Positions 18,771 to 27,800 of a stretch of DNA of 64,000 bases are shown here, one piece after another. Origin of the DNA: Bacteroidota bacterium (GTDB lineage Bacteria; Bacteroidota; Bacteroidia; JAHEXY01); assembly GCA_023251875.1 (NCBI GenBank), contig JAHEXY010000002.1, positions 307,491-371,490 on the forward strand, given 5' to 3'. Every line of letters starts with the position of its first letter. The stretch's first letter is position 1. Position numbers and translations under genes: made by a program. The notes under the pieces are model-generated. The model saw only the letters and a list, made by a program, of their open reading frames with translations. It was not told where the DNA came from and searched no databases.

Positions 18771-20261
18771 CTATTTTTGATACAGCTTCTCAAGAGCAGC
18801 TTCAATCTCTAATTTCTTTTTTTCTTCAGCAATTACATGTGCGGGAGCAACACGTTCTTTACAATTTGTTAGAGAGCAGCGTTCACAAGTAACACCCACT
18901 TGTTTCGTTGTTATTTGAGCATCGTTCCAGAAATTTACTTTTTTCTTGAATTCATTGTTCATTAAAAAGCCAATGGTAACACAAGCGTGTTTATCCTCAT
19001 TAACCGGTCCGGCAAAGGCAATACAGAAGTATTCGTTCTCAGAATCTACGTATTTTGATAGTTGCACACCAACAACTGAATCTGTAGTTTTTCTACTTTC
19101 TACTTTTTTCTGTAGCATTTCCATTAAGCGAACCGAAATCCACCTGCGGCAATAGTGTTCATTTAAGAGATTGGCATGCGGATTATGCTTTTTTCCTAAA
19201 TGCATTTCTTTATTAATTACATATTGGTGCGGATTGTTATTTTCATTCACCAATCGCAAGAAGAAAAGATTATTAATATTAAAGTAGGAGGGAAGTAGAT
19301 TGGTAAGTCGATGCATAAAAGTTTCAGGAGAGCTATTGTATTGATTCATCAACGATCTAAATACGTTTGCATCCCAATTGTTTTTACTAAAAAGAGTTTC
19401 AAATTCCGGAACGATCTTTTTTCTATTAATTAATAAAGCCCCTGCAAAATAAGATGCTTTGTAATTATTAAGGGTTTGTTCAAATGAATTTACTTTCAGC
19501 CAGGTAAAGGTGTAAACCCTTTCTTTATAATCTAAATATTGATATCCTAATTCTCGTGCAAGAATAAATACTTTCTGGCTTTCGTTTAAATTTTTATTTA
19601 TGAGTAAAACATTCGGTTTTCCGGGAATCATTACCGAACGAAAATCTGAAAGTTCATTATGTTTTTCAAGCTCATCATCCTTAATTACATATTTGTATTG
19701 AGAGGTGAGTATACCTGAAAGATCTTTAGAAGTAACAAACGTTTTATCTTCTAATTTGTTTTCGTGTATAAATTCATCGGCTTGGGTTTCTAAATCTTCG
19801 AAATAATTATCATGTAATTCTTGGTAGGATCGAAGAATGGCAAAATAAAATTGCTCTTTGCTCATTTCGTAATTACGAGCAATTTCTATAAGCGCACCAA
19901 TAAACGCATTTACTTTAATAGGGGCATTAGAAAACAACTCTACTAACTTTGATGATTCAATTCCAAAAAGTTCTAATGGTACTTCTCCTAAAAAACTACT
20001 GTTTAATAATTCGGCAATAGGAGCCAATTTTTTGTTCAGCTTTAACGAAACCAAACTATCGTAAGGCGTATTTAAAGCCAACGAAAGAGATGCTATTTTA
20101 TCTGCTTTGGGGTATTTTTTTCCTTTTTCAATTTCATTCAAATAAGAAATGGATAAGCCGCTCTCTTGAGATAAGTCAGATAAGGACAATTTTTTTTCTT
20201 GCCTAAGCTGTTTGAGTTTAAGGCCAAAAATGAGTTTTATGTTTTCTTCTTTGAGTTTCAA
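18771..20261 (-). CDS. XRE-family ScfR/RamB-like transcriptional regulator
   Basis: A 496-residue regulator. An N-terminal XRE helix-turn-helix (residues about 10-68; LSLSDLSQESGLSISYLNEIE) is followed by an IrrE/ImmA-like domain whose protease motif is degenerate (LARELGYQ in place of HExxH), and a C-terminal DUF2083-type domain ending in a cysteine cluster CERCSLTNCKERVAP. This is the short-chain fatty-acyl regulator architecture; the family member RamB of Corynebacterium represses aceA and aceB. Its position divergent from aceB-aceA supports the same job here, by inference. The HTH should bind operators in the shared intergenic region. ATG start. Confidence 0.88.
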   Translation of the reverse strand: MKLKEENIKLIFGLKLKQLRQEKKLSLSDLSQESGLSISYLNEIEKGKKYPKADKIASLSLALNTPYDSLVSLKLNKKLAPIAELLNSSFLGEVPLELFGIESSKLVELFSNAPIKVNAFIGALIEIARNYEMSKEQFYFAILRSYQELHDNYFEDLETQADEFIHENKLEDKTFVTSKDLSGILTSQYKYVIKDDELEKHNELSDFRSVMIPGKPNVLLINKNLNESQKVFILARELGYQYLDYKERVYTFTWLKVNSFEQTLNNYKASYFAGALLINRKKIVPEFETLFSKNNWDANVFRSLMNQYNSSPETFMHRLTNLLPSYFNINNLFFLRLVNENNNPHQYVINKEMHLGKKHNPHANLLNEHYCRRWISVRLMEMLQKKVESRKTTDSVVGVQLSKYVDSENEYFCIAFAGPVNEDKHACVTIGFLMNNEFKKKVNFWNDAQITTKQVGVTCERCSLTNCKERVAPAHVIAEEKKKLEIEAALEKLYQK

Positions 20262-20287
20262 TCGTAAATAATTTTAAATATAAGAAT

Positions 20288-20378
20288 ACTGATGACGCAG
20301 ATTTGTATGATAAAATATGATTTAGAATCTATTTAGAGAATCTGCGCTAATCATAACAATCAGCGTCATCTGCGTTCA
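20288..20378. repeat. Dispersed inverted repeat ('GATGACGCAGATT' type)
   Basis: The left arm begins GATGACGCAGATTTGTATGAT and the right arm, read in reverse complement, GATGACGCTGATTGTTATGAT; together they give a long imperfect hairpin. Similar 'ATCTGCGTCATCTGCGTT' tracts are common interspersed repeats in bacteria. It lies between the regulator gene and the aceB promoter. Confidence 0.5.
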
Positions 20379-20446
20379 ATTGCAGGCTCAAAAATACATA
20401 ATAATACCCATCAGCGAAAATAAAAATTCAAGTATTTATCATTTTT

Positions 20447-20496
20447 AGCGAAATTTCGCTTGTTTGATTAAAAATAATATTTAATTTTGCTGCAAA
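20447..20496 (+). promoter_or_regulatory. aceB promoter with overlapping palindromic operator candidate
   Basis: A perfect 14-bp palindrome AGCGAAATTTCGCT (20447-20460) overlaps the -33-like CTTG at 20459-20462. After 19 bp comes a perfect -7 box TAATTTTG (20482-20489). A further half-site AGCGAAA lies at 20413-20419, and TTTGCTGCAAA (20486-20496) is a second small palindrome on the -7 box. The overlap suggests repression, plausibly by the divergent ScfR/RamB-like protein. Confidence 0.5.
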
Positions 20497-20499
20497 TCT

Positions 20500-20540
20500 T
20501 ATTCCTCCCTCTCCCTTGGGAGAGGGTTGGGGTGAGGGCA
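20500..20540. repeat. Dispersed hairpin repeat (CCCTCTCCC-TT-GGGAGAGGG)
   Basis: A 9-bp perfect stem with a TT loop, followed by TTGGGGTGAGGG, matches a REP-like repeat found in many bacterial genomes. It lies in the aceB leader between promoter and ATG. An in-frame TTG inside it would add 13 repeat-derived residues to AceB and is not credible as the start. Confidence 0.55.
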
Positions 20541-20554
20541 TAAAATCAAATTAC

Positions 20555-22156
20555 ATGACAACTGAAAGCCCATACTTGGTACAAGGATTAGAAATAAAAG
20601 CCCTTATTACGCCTGAATTTGAAGGCGTCTTAACACCGGAAGCCTTAAGTTTTGTAACTACTCTTCAGCGTAAATTCAATACTAGGAGATTGGAGCTTTT
20701 GCAAAAGCGTGTTGAAAGACAAAAACAAATTGATGCAGGTGTATTGCCTAATTTTTTACCGGAAACAAAACAAATTCGTGATGGAAATTGGACAGTTAAT
20801 CCATTGCCCTCCGATTTATTAGATAGAAGAGTTGAAATTACCGGACCGGTTGACCGTAAAATGGTCATTAATGCGCTTAATTCAGGTGCCAATGTTTTTA
20901 TGGCTGATTTTGAAGATTCAAATTCTCCAACTTGGAATAATACTATTCAAGGTCAAATTAACATGCGTGATGCCATTAATGGTACAATAGCATTTTCAAC
21001 GCCTGAAGGAAAATCATATAAATTAAATGAAAAGATTGCTACTCTGATGGTTCGTCCAAGAGGTTGGCATTTAAACGAAAAACACATTGTAATAGATGGG
21101 ACAATAATGTCGGGCTCATTGTTTGATTTTGGATTGTACTTTTTTCATAACGTAAAAAAATTATTAGCAAAAGGCACTGGCCCTTATTTCTATTTACCTA
21201 AAATGGAAAGCCATTTAGAAGCACGTTTATGGAATGATGTATTTGTATTTGCGCAACAAGAATTGGGAATACCTACAGGAACCATAAAAGCAACCGTTTT
21301 AATAGAAACCATTTTGGCCTCTTTTGAAATGGATGAAATATTATATGAATTAAAAGAACATTCTGCAGGATTAAATTGTGGTCGCTGGGATTATATTTTC
21401 AGTTTCATTAAAAAATTTAGTAAAAACCCTGAATTTATTTTACCTGATAGAGCTCAAGTAACAATGGCTACTCATTTCTTAAGTTCATATTCTCAGCTTT
21501 TAATTAAAACTTGTCATAAGCGTAATGTACATGCTATGGGCGGTATGGCTGCTTTTATTCCCATTAAAAATGATATAAAAGCAAATGAAGCAGCCTTAGA
21601 AAAAGTAAGAACAGATAAAGAACGCGAAGCAAAAAATGGACATGATGGTACCTGGGTGGCGCATCCAGGTTTGATTCCAATTGCAAAAGAAATTTTTGAT
21701 ACTTACATGCCTGCACAAAATCAAATTCAAAATAAAAGAGAAGATGTAAATATTACCGCTCATGATTTATTAACTATTCCTTACGGGCAAATTACAGAAC
21801 AAGGTTTGCGGATGAATATTGATGTGGGTATACAATATGTTGAGGCTTGGCTAAACGGTTCCGGTTGCGTACCTATTTATAACTTAATGGAAGATGCTGC
21901 TACTGCTGAAATTTCAAGAACACAAGTTTGGCAATGGATTCATAACGCAAAAGGAGTTTTGGCTGATGGAAGAAAAGTAACAAAAGAATTGTACTTACAC
22001 TTATTGCCAAGTGTTTTAAATGATATAAAATCTTTGGTTGGCGAAGAGCGTTTTGCAAAAGGAAAATACAAACAAGCAGTAGATTTATTTTCTCAAATGA
22101 TAGAGAATGATTCTTTGCCTGAATTTTTAACACTCGAAGCATACAAATTAATTTAA
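20555..22156 (+). CDS. aceB: Malate synthase A
   Basis: A 533-residue malate synthase, the same length as E. coli AceB, condensing glyoxylate and acetyl-CoA to malate in the glyoxylate shunt. Visible landmarks are [12 protein letters not shown], the glyoxylate-binding arginine in MVRPRGWH, the Mg-ligand region [23 protein letters not shown], and the catalytic aspartate in [12 protein letters not shown]. The ATG at 20555 is preferred over an upstream TTG within a repeat. It is followed 128 bp later by aceA, with an inverted repeat between. The divergent regulator and the promoter palindrome suggest control by acetate or fatty-acid supply. Confidence 0.96.
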   Translation: MTTESPYLVQGLEIKALITPEFEGVLTPEALSFVTTLQRKFNTRRLELLQKRVERQKQIDAGVLPNFLPETKQIRDGNWTVNPLPSDLLDRRVEITGPVDRKMVINALNSGANVFMADFEDSNSPTWNNTIQGQINMRDAINGTIAFSTPEGKSYKLNEKIATLMVRPRGWHLNEKHIVIDGTIMSGSLFDFGLYFFHNVKKLLAKGTGPYFYLPKMESHLEARLWNDVFVFAQQELGIPTGTIKATVLIETILASFEMDEILYELKEHSAGLNCGRWDYIFSFIKKFSKNPEFILPDRAQVTMATHFLSSYSQLLIKTCHKRNVHAMGGMAAFIPIKNDIKANEAALEKVRTDKEREAKNGHDGTWVAHPGLIPIAKEIFDTYMPAQNQIQNKREDVNITAHDLLTIPYGQITEQGLRMNIDVGIQYVEAWLNGSGCVPIYNLMEDAATAEISRTQVWQWIHNAKGVLADGRKVTKELYLHLLPSVLNDIKSLVGEERFAKGKYKQAVDLFSQMIENDSLPEFLTLEAYKLI

Positions 22157-22162
22157 AAAATA

Positions 22163-22248
22163 TAGTTGTTAGTTGTTTGATATAGGTTGTTCGTAAAAAA
22201 CAATTAATTAAATTCTTCTAATAACTAACAACGAAAAACTAATAACTA
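22163..22248. repeat. Inverted repeat of TTGTTAGTT-type units between aceB and aceA
   Basis: The left arm TAGTTGTTAGTTGTTTG and a right arm whose reverse complement is TAGTTATTAGTTTTTCG form an imperfect hairpin. The same unit type occurs at 44234-44325 upstream of the foldase gene and as a single arm near 15480-15500. It could modulate read-through between aceB and aceA. Confidence 0.45.
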
Positions 22249-22284
22249 TTTACTAATTATTAACCCTGTTATACATTAACCATT

Positions 22285-23568
22285 ATGATGACTAAACAAG
22301 AACAAATCAGTGAACTAATTGCGCTTTGGGCAAACGAAAAACGTTGGAAAGGTATTGAAAGACCATACTCAGCAGAAGATGTAGTAAATCTTCGTGGATC
22401 TTTTAAAATTGAATATTCTCTTGCTCGTATGGGCGCTGAACGTTTTTGGAATCTTTTAAATACGGATGAATTTGTTGCCGGTTTAGGAGCTATGTCAGGC
22501 AATCAAGCCATTCAAGAGGTTCAAGCAGGGTTAAAAACAATTTATTGCAGCGGATGGCAGGTTGCTGCTGACGCTAACTTAGGAGAAACCATGTATCCGG
22601 ATCAAAGTTTGTATCCTGCAAATAGCGTTCCTGCATTAGTAAGGAGATTAAATAATGCATTATTAAGAGCAGATCAAATTGCTTGGCTTGAAGGTAGTGT
22701 TGATCGTAATTGGTTAGCCCCCATTATTGCTGATGCAGAAGCTGGTTTTGGTGGAAATTTAAATGCTTTTGAATTGATGAAAAGCATGATTGAAGCCGGT
22801 GCTGCTGCTGTGCATTTTGAAGACCAACTTTCTTCTGCAAAAAAATGTGGCCATCTTGGTGGAAAAGTGTTGGTTCCTACTCAAGAAGCCATTGCTAAAT
22901 TAGTTGCTGCTCGTTTGGCGGCCGATGTAATGGGTGTTCCAACAGTATTGATTGCTCGTACTGATGCTGATGCTGCTAATTTAATTACAAGCGATGTTGA
23001 TGCAAGAGACACAAAGTTTATTACCGGAGAAAGAACTGTTGAAGGATTTTTTCATGTAAGAAATGGTGTTGAACAAGCGATTGACCGTGGTCTTTCTTAT
23101 GCTCCGTTTGCTGATTTAATTTGGTGTGAAACTTCTAAACCTTCAATTGCAGAAGCTAAAAAATTTGCTGATGGTATTCATGCAAAATTTCCCGGAAAAA
23201 TGTTGGCATACAATTGTTCTCCTTCATTTAACTGGAAGAAAAATTTAGACGAAAAAACAATGAAAACTTTCCGTGAGCAATTAGCTGCTATGGGATATAA
23301 ATTTCAATTTATTACACTTGCCGGATTTCATGCATTAAATACAAGCATGTTTGAATTAGCAAAAGAATATAAAAAGAGCGGAATGTGGGCCTATTCTCAA
23401 TTACAAGAAAAAGAATTCGCTTACCAAGCAGAAGGCTTTAAAGCGATCAAACACCAAGCTTTTGTTGGAACAGGATATTTTGATGCTGTTCAAAATACCG
23501 TAACACAAGGACAAGTTTCTACTGCGGCTTTAAAAGGCTCAACAGAAGAAGAGCAGTTTCATGGATAA
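22285..23568 (+). CDS. aceA: Isocitrate lyase
   Basis: A 427-residue isocitrate lyase, cleaving isocitrate to glyoxylate and succinate, the first step of the glyoxylate shunt. The catalytic signature KKCGHLGGK sits near residue 186 with the active-site cysteine. Substrate and metal motifs are [27 protein letters not shown] and [11 protein letters not shown]. Its length is close to E. coli AceA (434). It follows aceB on the same strand, and a strong intrinsic terminator closes the unit 18 bp downstream. With AceB it allows growth on acetate or fatty acids. Confidence 0.97.
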   Translation: MMTKQEQISELIALWANEKRWKGIERPYSAEDVVNLRGSFKIEYSLARMGAERFWNLLNTDEFVAGLGAMSGNQAIQEVQAGLKTIYCSGWQVAADANLGETMYPDQSLYPANSVPALVRRLNNALLRADQIAWLEGSVDRNWLAPIIADAEAGFGGNLNAFELMKSMIEAGAAAVHFEDQLSSAKKCGHLGGKVLVPTQEAIAKLVAARLAADVMGVPTVLIARTDADAANLITSDVDARDTKFITGERTVEGFFHVRNGVEQAIDRGLSYAPFADLIWCETSKPSIAEAKKFADGIHAKFPGKMLAYNCSPSFNWKKNLDEKTMKTFREQLAAMGYKFQFITLAGFHALNTSMFELAKEYKKSGMWAYSQLQEKEFAYQAEGFKAIKHQAFVGTGYFDAVQNTVTQGQVSTAALKGSTEEEQFHG

Positions 23569-23585
23569 TGTAATAAGTTAAAAAC

Positions 23586-23630
23586 AAAAAATGCCCATTT
23601 CATTTTCTTGAGATGGGCATTTTTTGTTTT
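23586..23630 (+). terminator. Intrinsic terminator after aceA
   Basis: A perfect 13-bp stem, AAAAAATGCCCAT (23586-23598) pairing with ATGGGCATTTTTT (23613-23625), with a 14-nt loop and a T-rich tail. It is the clearest Rho-independent terminator in the window. Confidence 0.88.
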
Positions 23631-23939
23631 AAATAAAAGAGCTATTAGTTATTCCCCTCATAGCTTTCTTTATTATTATTATTTAAGCCAGTTTTCAAAT
23701 AAGTTTACCAATATTAACAACAGAAACACATTGCTTGTTAATGCTGGGCACTTACAAAATTATATGCTGCAAAAAATAGCTCTGCGTAAAAACTATAAGA
23801 TTTTGTTAATGGATTGCGAAACGGGCATAAGTTTATTCAATACCTAACATTACTTTTCGAACAAAAAATAAACTAATGTTTTGATTTGTAACCTTTTTAG
23901 TTATTTTGCGTAACTAGCATTAATTCAAATACAAACGAT
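23631..23939. other. Gene-poor spacer with a probable promoter at its right end
   Basis: No convincing gene is present. A 79-codon frame beginning at 23608 starts inside the terminator and has no coding character. Near 23880-23908, TTTG is followed after 17 bp by TTATTTTG, one mismatch from the Bacteroidota -7 box and about 30 bp before the next gene; this is the likely promoter of the SpvB/RHS locus. Confidence 0.4.
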
Positions 23940-24779
23940 ATGAAGCATCCCCTACTCAAACAATACATTAACAAATGTATTGCACTTGTTACTGCTATTT
24001 CTCTTTTAGTTCAAATGGTATTTCCAATTAAACTTAGCGCTATGAGTGGGCCTGCTCAGCCTGAGTATTCGAGTTTTCAGCCGGTAAACAGTTCGGGATT
24101 AGTAAGTGATTTTACGGGGGAGTTTAAATACAATGTTCCTTTATTAGATATTCCGGGAACTGATGGAGGAGGATATGCGCTTGGTTTATCGTACCAAAGT
24201 GGAACCAATCCTGAAGATGATGGTTCATGGGTTGGCTATGGATGGACGCTTAACCCCGGTGCAATTGTTCGTAACAAAAGAGGCTTTGCCGATGATATTA
24301 AGGATGGGTCATTAGTAAGATATAACTATAATGAAACTCCAAATTTCACCATTACGCTAGGTCAAAATGGTGCTAGCGCAGAAGCATTTGGCGCTTCTGT
24401 TTCAGGGGGTGTTAATCAAGTATTGTCATACAATAGCTATTCCGGACTTTCATACCAAGCCTTACCTTTTGTTGGAACAAATTTAGGCTTGGTTTCATTA
24501 GAAGCTCAAAGTACAAAAGAAGGGGTTAATGTTGATTTTTCAATTTCTCCTGCCGGATTAATTTCAAGTGTAATGAAATGCGTTAGCAGTATTGCAAGTG
24601 TAACAGGTACAAAAGGAGGCCAAACCATGACCCCAATGAAATGCGTAACAACTAATTTAATTGCTAATGGAAATGCATTAATAAGAGGGGGGCATCAAGT
24701 CAATTTGCGGCATATACACTACACAACAATAATTATCAAACCAATTTTCCAAAATATACTGCTTATAATTATGCAATAA
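23940..24779 (+). CDS. SpvB/Tc-toxin-like secreted giant protein, N-terminal fragment before a frameshift
   Basis: This 279-codon frame starts with a signal peptide (LVTAISLLVQMVFPIKLSA). It then carries the N-terminal module typical of SpvB/TcaC- and RHS-linked proteins of Bacteroidota: GLVSDFTGEFKYNVPLLDIPG, then GLSYQSGTNPE and WVGYGWTLNPGAI. The frame goes bad after a run of six G at 24687-24692: the last 28 residues look non-coding, while the -1 frame continues without stops into the 1823-codon frame below. The two pieces are one gene of about 2127 codons split by a one-base change, or joined by slippage. Treat as one locus. Confidence 0.8.
   Translation: MKHPLLKQYINKCIALVTAISLLVQMVFPIKLSAMSGPAQPEYSSFQPVNSSGLVSDFTGEFKYNVPLLDIPGTDGGGYALGLSYQSGTNPEDDGSWVGYGWTLNPGAIVRNKRGFADDIKDGSLVRYNYNETPNFTITLGQNGASAEAFGASVSGGVNQVLSYNSYSGLSYQALPFVGTNLGLVSLEAQSTKEGVNVDFSISPAGLISSVMKCVSSIASVTGTKGGQTMTPMKCVTTNLIANGNALIRGGHQVNLRHIHYTTIIIKPIFQNILLIIMQ
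24687..24692 (+). other. G6 slippery tract at the frameshift point
   Basis: The sequence reads AGA GGG GGG CAT in the upstream frame; the downstream frame reads GCA TCA AGT and starts on the sixth G. One extra G, or a -1 slip on GGG GGG, restores a continuous protein. Sequencing error, phase variation and programmed slippage are all possible. Confidence 0.75.
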
Positions 24780-24850
24780 ATGTAGGTACTCAGTATGAGC
24801 TATCTGCATTTCCGGTTGGATTTGGGGCAGAATTTTATGGTACATTTTCA

Positions 24851-27800
24851 TTGCAGTCATCTGAACAAAAAGAAGATCTTACTTATGATGGGTACCTGTA
24901 TTCGTATCACGCCTTAGAAGAAGGTGAAGAGAGCACATTAATGGACTATTGGACAGAACATGATACTCCATTTAATTTAAGAGATTACAATTTAGGCACC
25001 CCATTTAGCAATGCGGATATGTTTTCGGTAACAGGAGAAGGTCCCGTGGGGACATTTCGGGCATATAGCAAAACTGTTGGCCAGTTTAGGCCTGAGTATA
25101 AGAGAAGTGAAACAGATATGTATAACCAAGGCGTGGATATAATGCTGGGGGCGGATAACGGTGGAGGTGGACGAAGCGGTATAATGGATAATGGAATGTC
25201 AGGCAAACAAAGTTTAACCATTCAGCAATGGAATGATAATGGCAGTAATAGCGCTTATGCGTTTTCCAATTCCGGAGACGAACCTATGTGGTTCAATTTT
25301 ATAGGTGATCAAGGTGGGGCATTTGATTTTGGCAACGATGATGCACAAGCCGCTACCATTACAGAAGATGGTAATTGGCCTCCGGGATTTAAACAATATT
25401 ATCCTGTTGTGCCTTCAACATTATCTTCAACTGTAAATCCTTTGGGCCATTCACTAACCGGCCGTGCTACACGATCATCATTTATTGGATATCATTTAGG
25501 TCAAGACATGACTTATACAACCAATGCTGATGGTTCAAGTAATATAATTTACAAAAAGTATGATAGGTCAACCTCAACATCTTCATCCGGTAGTAAAATT
25601 GGAGAATTTGCCGTTTATAATAATTCAGGATCTCAATATGTTTATGGCCTTCCGGTTTATTCATCAAATGAAAAAAATCTTTCATTTGATATTGACGCAG
25701 GTCAAAAAAATTACATCGTATATTCTGAAATTACAAATCCGGAAACTGATATTACTAGCAATAAAAGAGTAGCCGGAGAAACTTGCTCAGATCAATATGC
25801 GAATGCTTGGCTTTTAACAGAAATACATGCGCCAAGCTATGTTGATAGAACAATGAATGGCCCCAGCAATGATGATTTTGGTGGTTGGACAAAATTGAGC
25901 TATACAAAACTTTATGACGATTACCATTGGAGAATTCCTCATACAGGTCTTTTTAATTACACGGGTCGTTTAGCTGACGACAAAGATGATATGGGCGGTT
26001 TTTCAAGTGGTAACAAACAAATTTATTATGTAAATACCATTGAAACCAAAACCCATATTGCCGTATTTAATACGCTCGATCGCCTTGATGGTTTAGAAGC
26101 AGGTGATGATTATACTGCTGCAAATAGTAGTGGAACGCATGGCGCTAGACACACAAAAAAACTAGATAATATAGTATTGTATGCAAAAGATGGGGATAAT
26201 ACTAATTTAAGTGATAACCCCATTATTGAAACCATACATTTTCAGTATGATTATTCTGTAATGCAAAACTTACCCAATTCATCGGGTACTTATGCTGATC
26301 CTAAAACGGCAACCGATTTTTCAAACGCCAATGGAAAACTAACATTAAAAAGAGTTTGGGTAGAATATACCAATGTAAAAAATGCCGGTGTTTCAACTTA
26401 TGATTTTAGATATACCTATCCTTCCGGAAAATATCCTTCTAAATATTCAAGCCTGGATGATTATAACGGATTGGCTACTGCAACAACAAATGCTATTGCA
26501 ACTAACGATACCGATCCACAAAACCCTACTTATAATGCAAATAATATTGATCGTTGGGGGTTTTACCAAGTTGATGGAGAAGCAAGGCATAATAGAATGA
26601 ACCCTTGGGTAGATCAAACACCTTCAACCGGAATGGATGGTAGCGCTAAAACTTTTGATCCTGCAGCATGGCAATTAAAGCAAATTAAATTACCAAGCGG
26701 TGGCGAAATTCATGTGCAATACGAACAACATGAATATGCTTATGTGCAAGATAGAAAAGCAACTGCAATGGTTTCAATTTCATCCATTACTTCAAGTGAT
26801 GGAAAAGAAACTAATAGGGGCGATGAATATTATTTAAACCTCGATGATCTTGGAATAGCTGCAGGAAGTACTGATGCAACAGACCTTGCGGCTTATATTC
26901 GGCAACAATATATAAATGGAGAAAATGGAAAAGATCCTGAAAAAATTTATTTCAAGTTTCTATATAGTTTAGCAACAGGAAGCGCAGCGCTTGATGCATG
27001 CGATGCGGAATGGATAGACGGATATGTAAATGTAAAAGATGTTCAGAGTACCTCAAGCGGAGTTTATTTATTACTTGAAGATAATAGCAGCCATGATGAC
27101 GATTTTGATATCCCACGCCAAGTTTGTGTAGATTATCACAATAGTGTTCGCAAAGGAATGGTTGATTTGTCTGATTTCTGTCCAATTAGCGATCTTTTAA
27201 CATTTAGTAACGAGCAGCCTACATTTTCGAGTATAATGCAAACTATTTATGGAGTACTTTCATTTATTCCCCGATTAGCATCTACCGCTGCAGAAACAAG
27301 CGTATGTATGGATATAGATGAAGCAAATTCATATATAAGAGTCCCTATTCCCGTAGCAAAAAAAGGTGGTGGCATTCGAGTAAAAAGAGTATTGATGTAT
27401 GATGCCGGATTAGAATCGAGCAACCAAGATAAAACATTGGTAGGAACAGAATATGTGTATCAAAATATAAATGGCAAATCAAGCGGTGTAGCAAGCAACG
27501 AACCCTCAGAAGGACAAGATGAAAATCCATTAATTACCTATATCAATAAACATACTGAAACTACCTGGGTGCAAAAAGCAATTTCAGGAAAAGACCGTGA
27601 ACAATTTGAAGGCCCAATTGGCGCAGGTGTCTTGCCCGGTGCATCTGTAGGTTATTCAAGAATAGTTTCTAAAAATATTTTTAGTGGAATTACAGGAGGT
27701 GCTAACAATACCGGATTTGTAATAAAAGAATTTTACACTACTAAAGATTATCCTTTTGATGGAACATACTCCTATCAAAACTCAAGTGGAAGTACAGTTA

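Noticed and set aside
20516..20554. Upstream TTG start for malate synthase
   Set aside because: It falls in a dispersed hairpin repeat; the ATG at 20555 gives exactly the usual AceB length.
23608..23847. 79-codon frame after aceA
   Set aside because: It starts inside the aceA terminator and shows no coding character or start signal.
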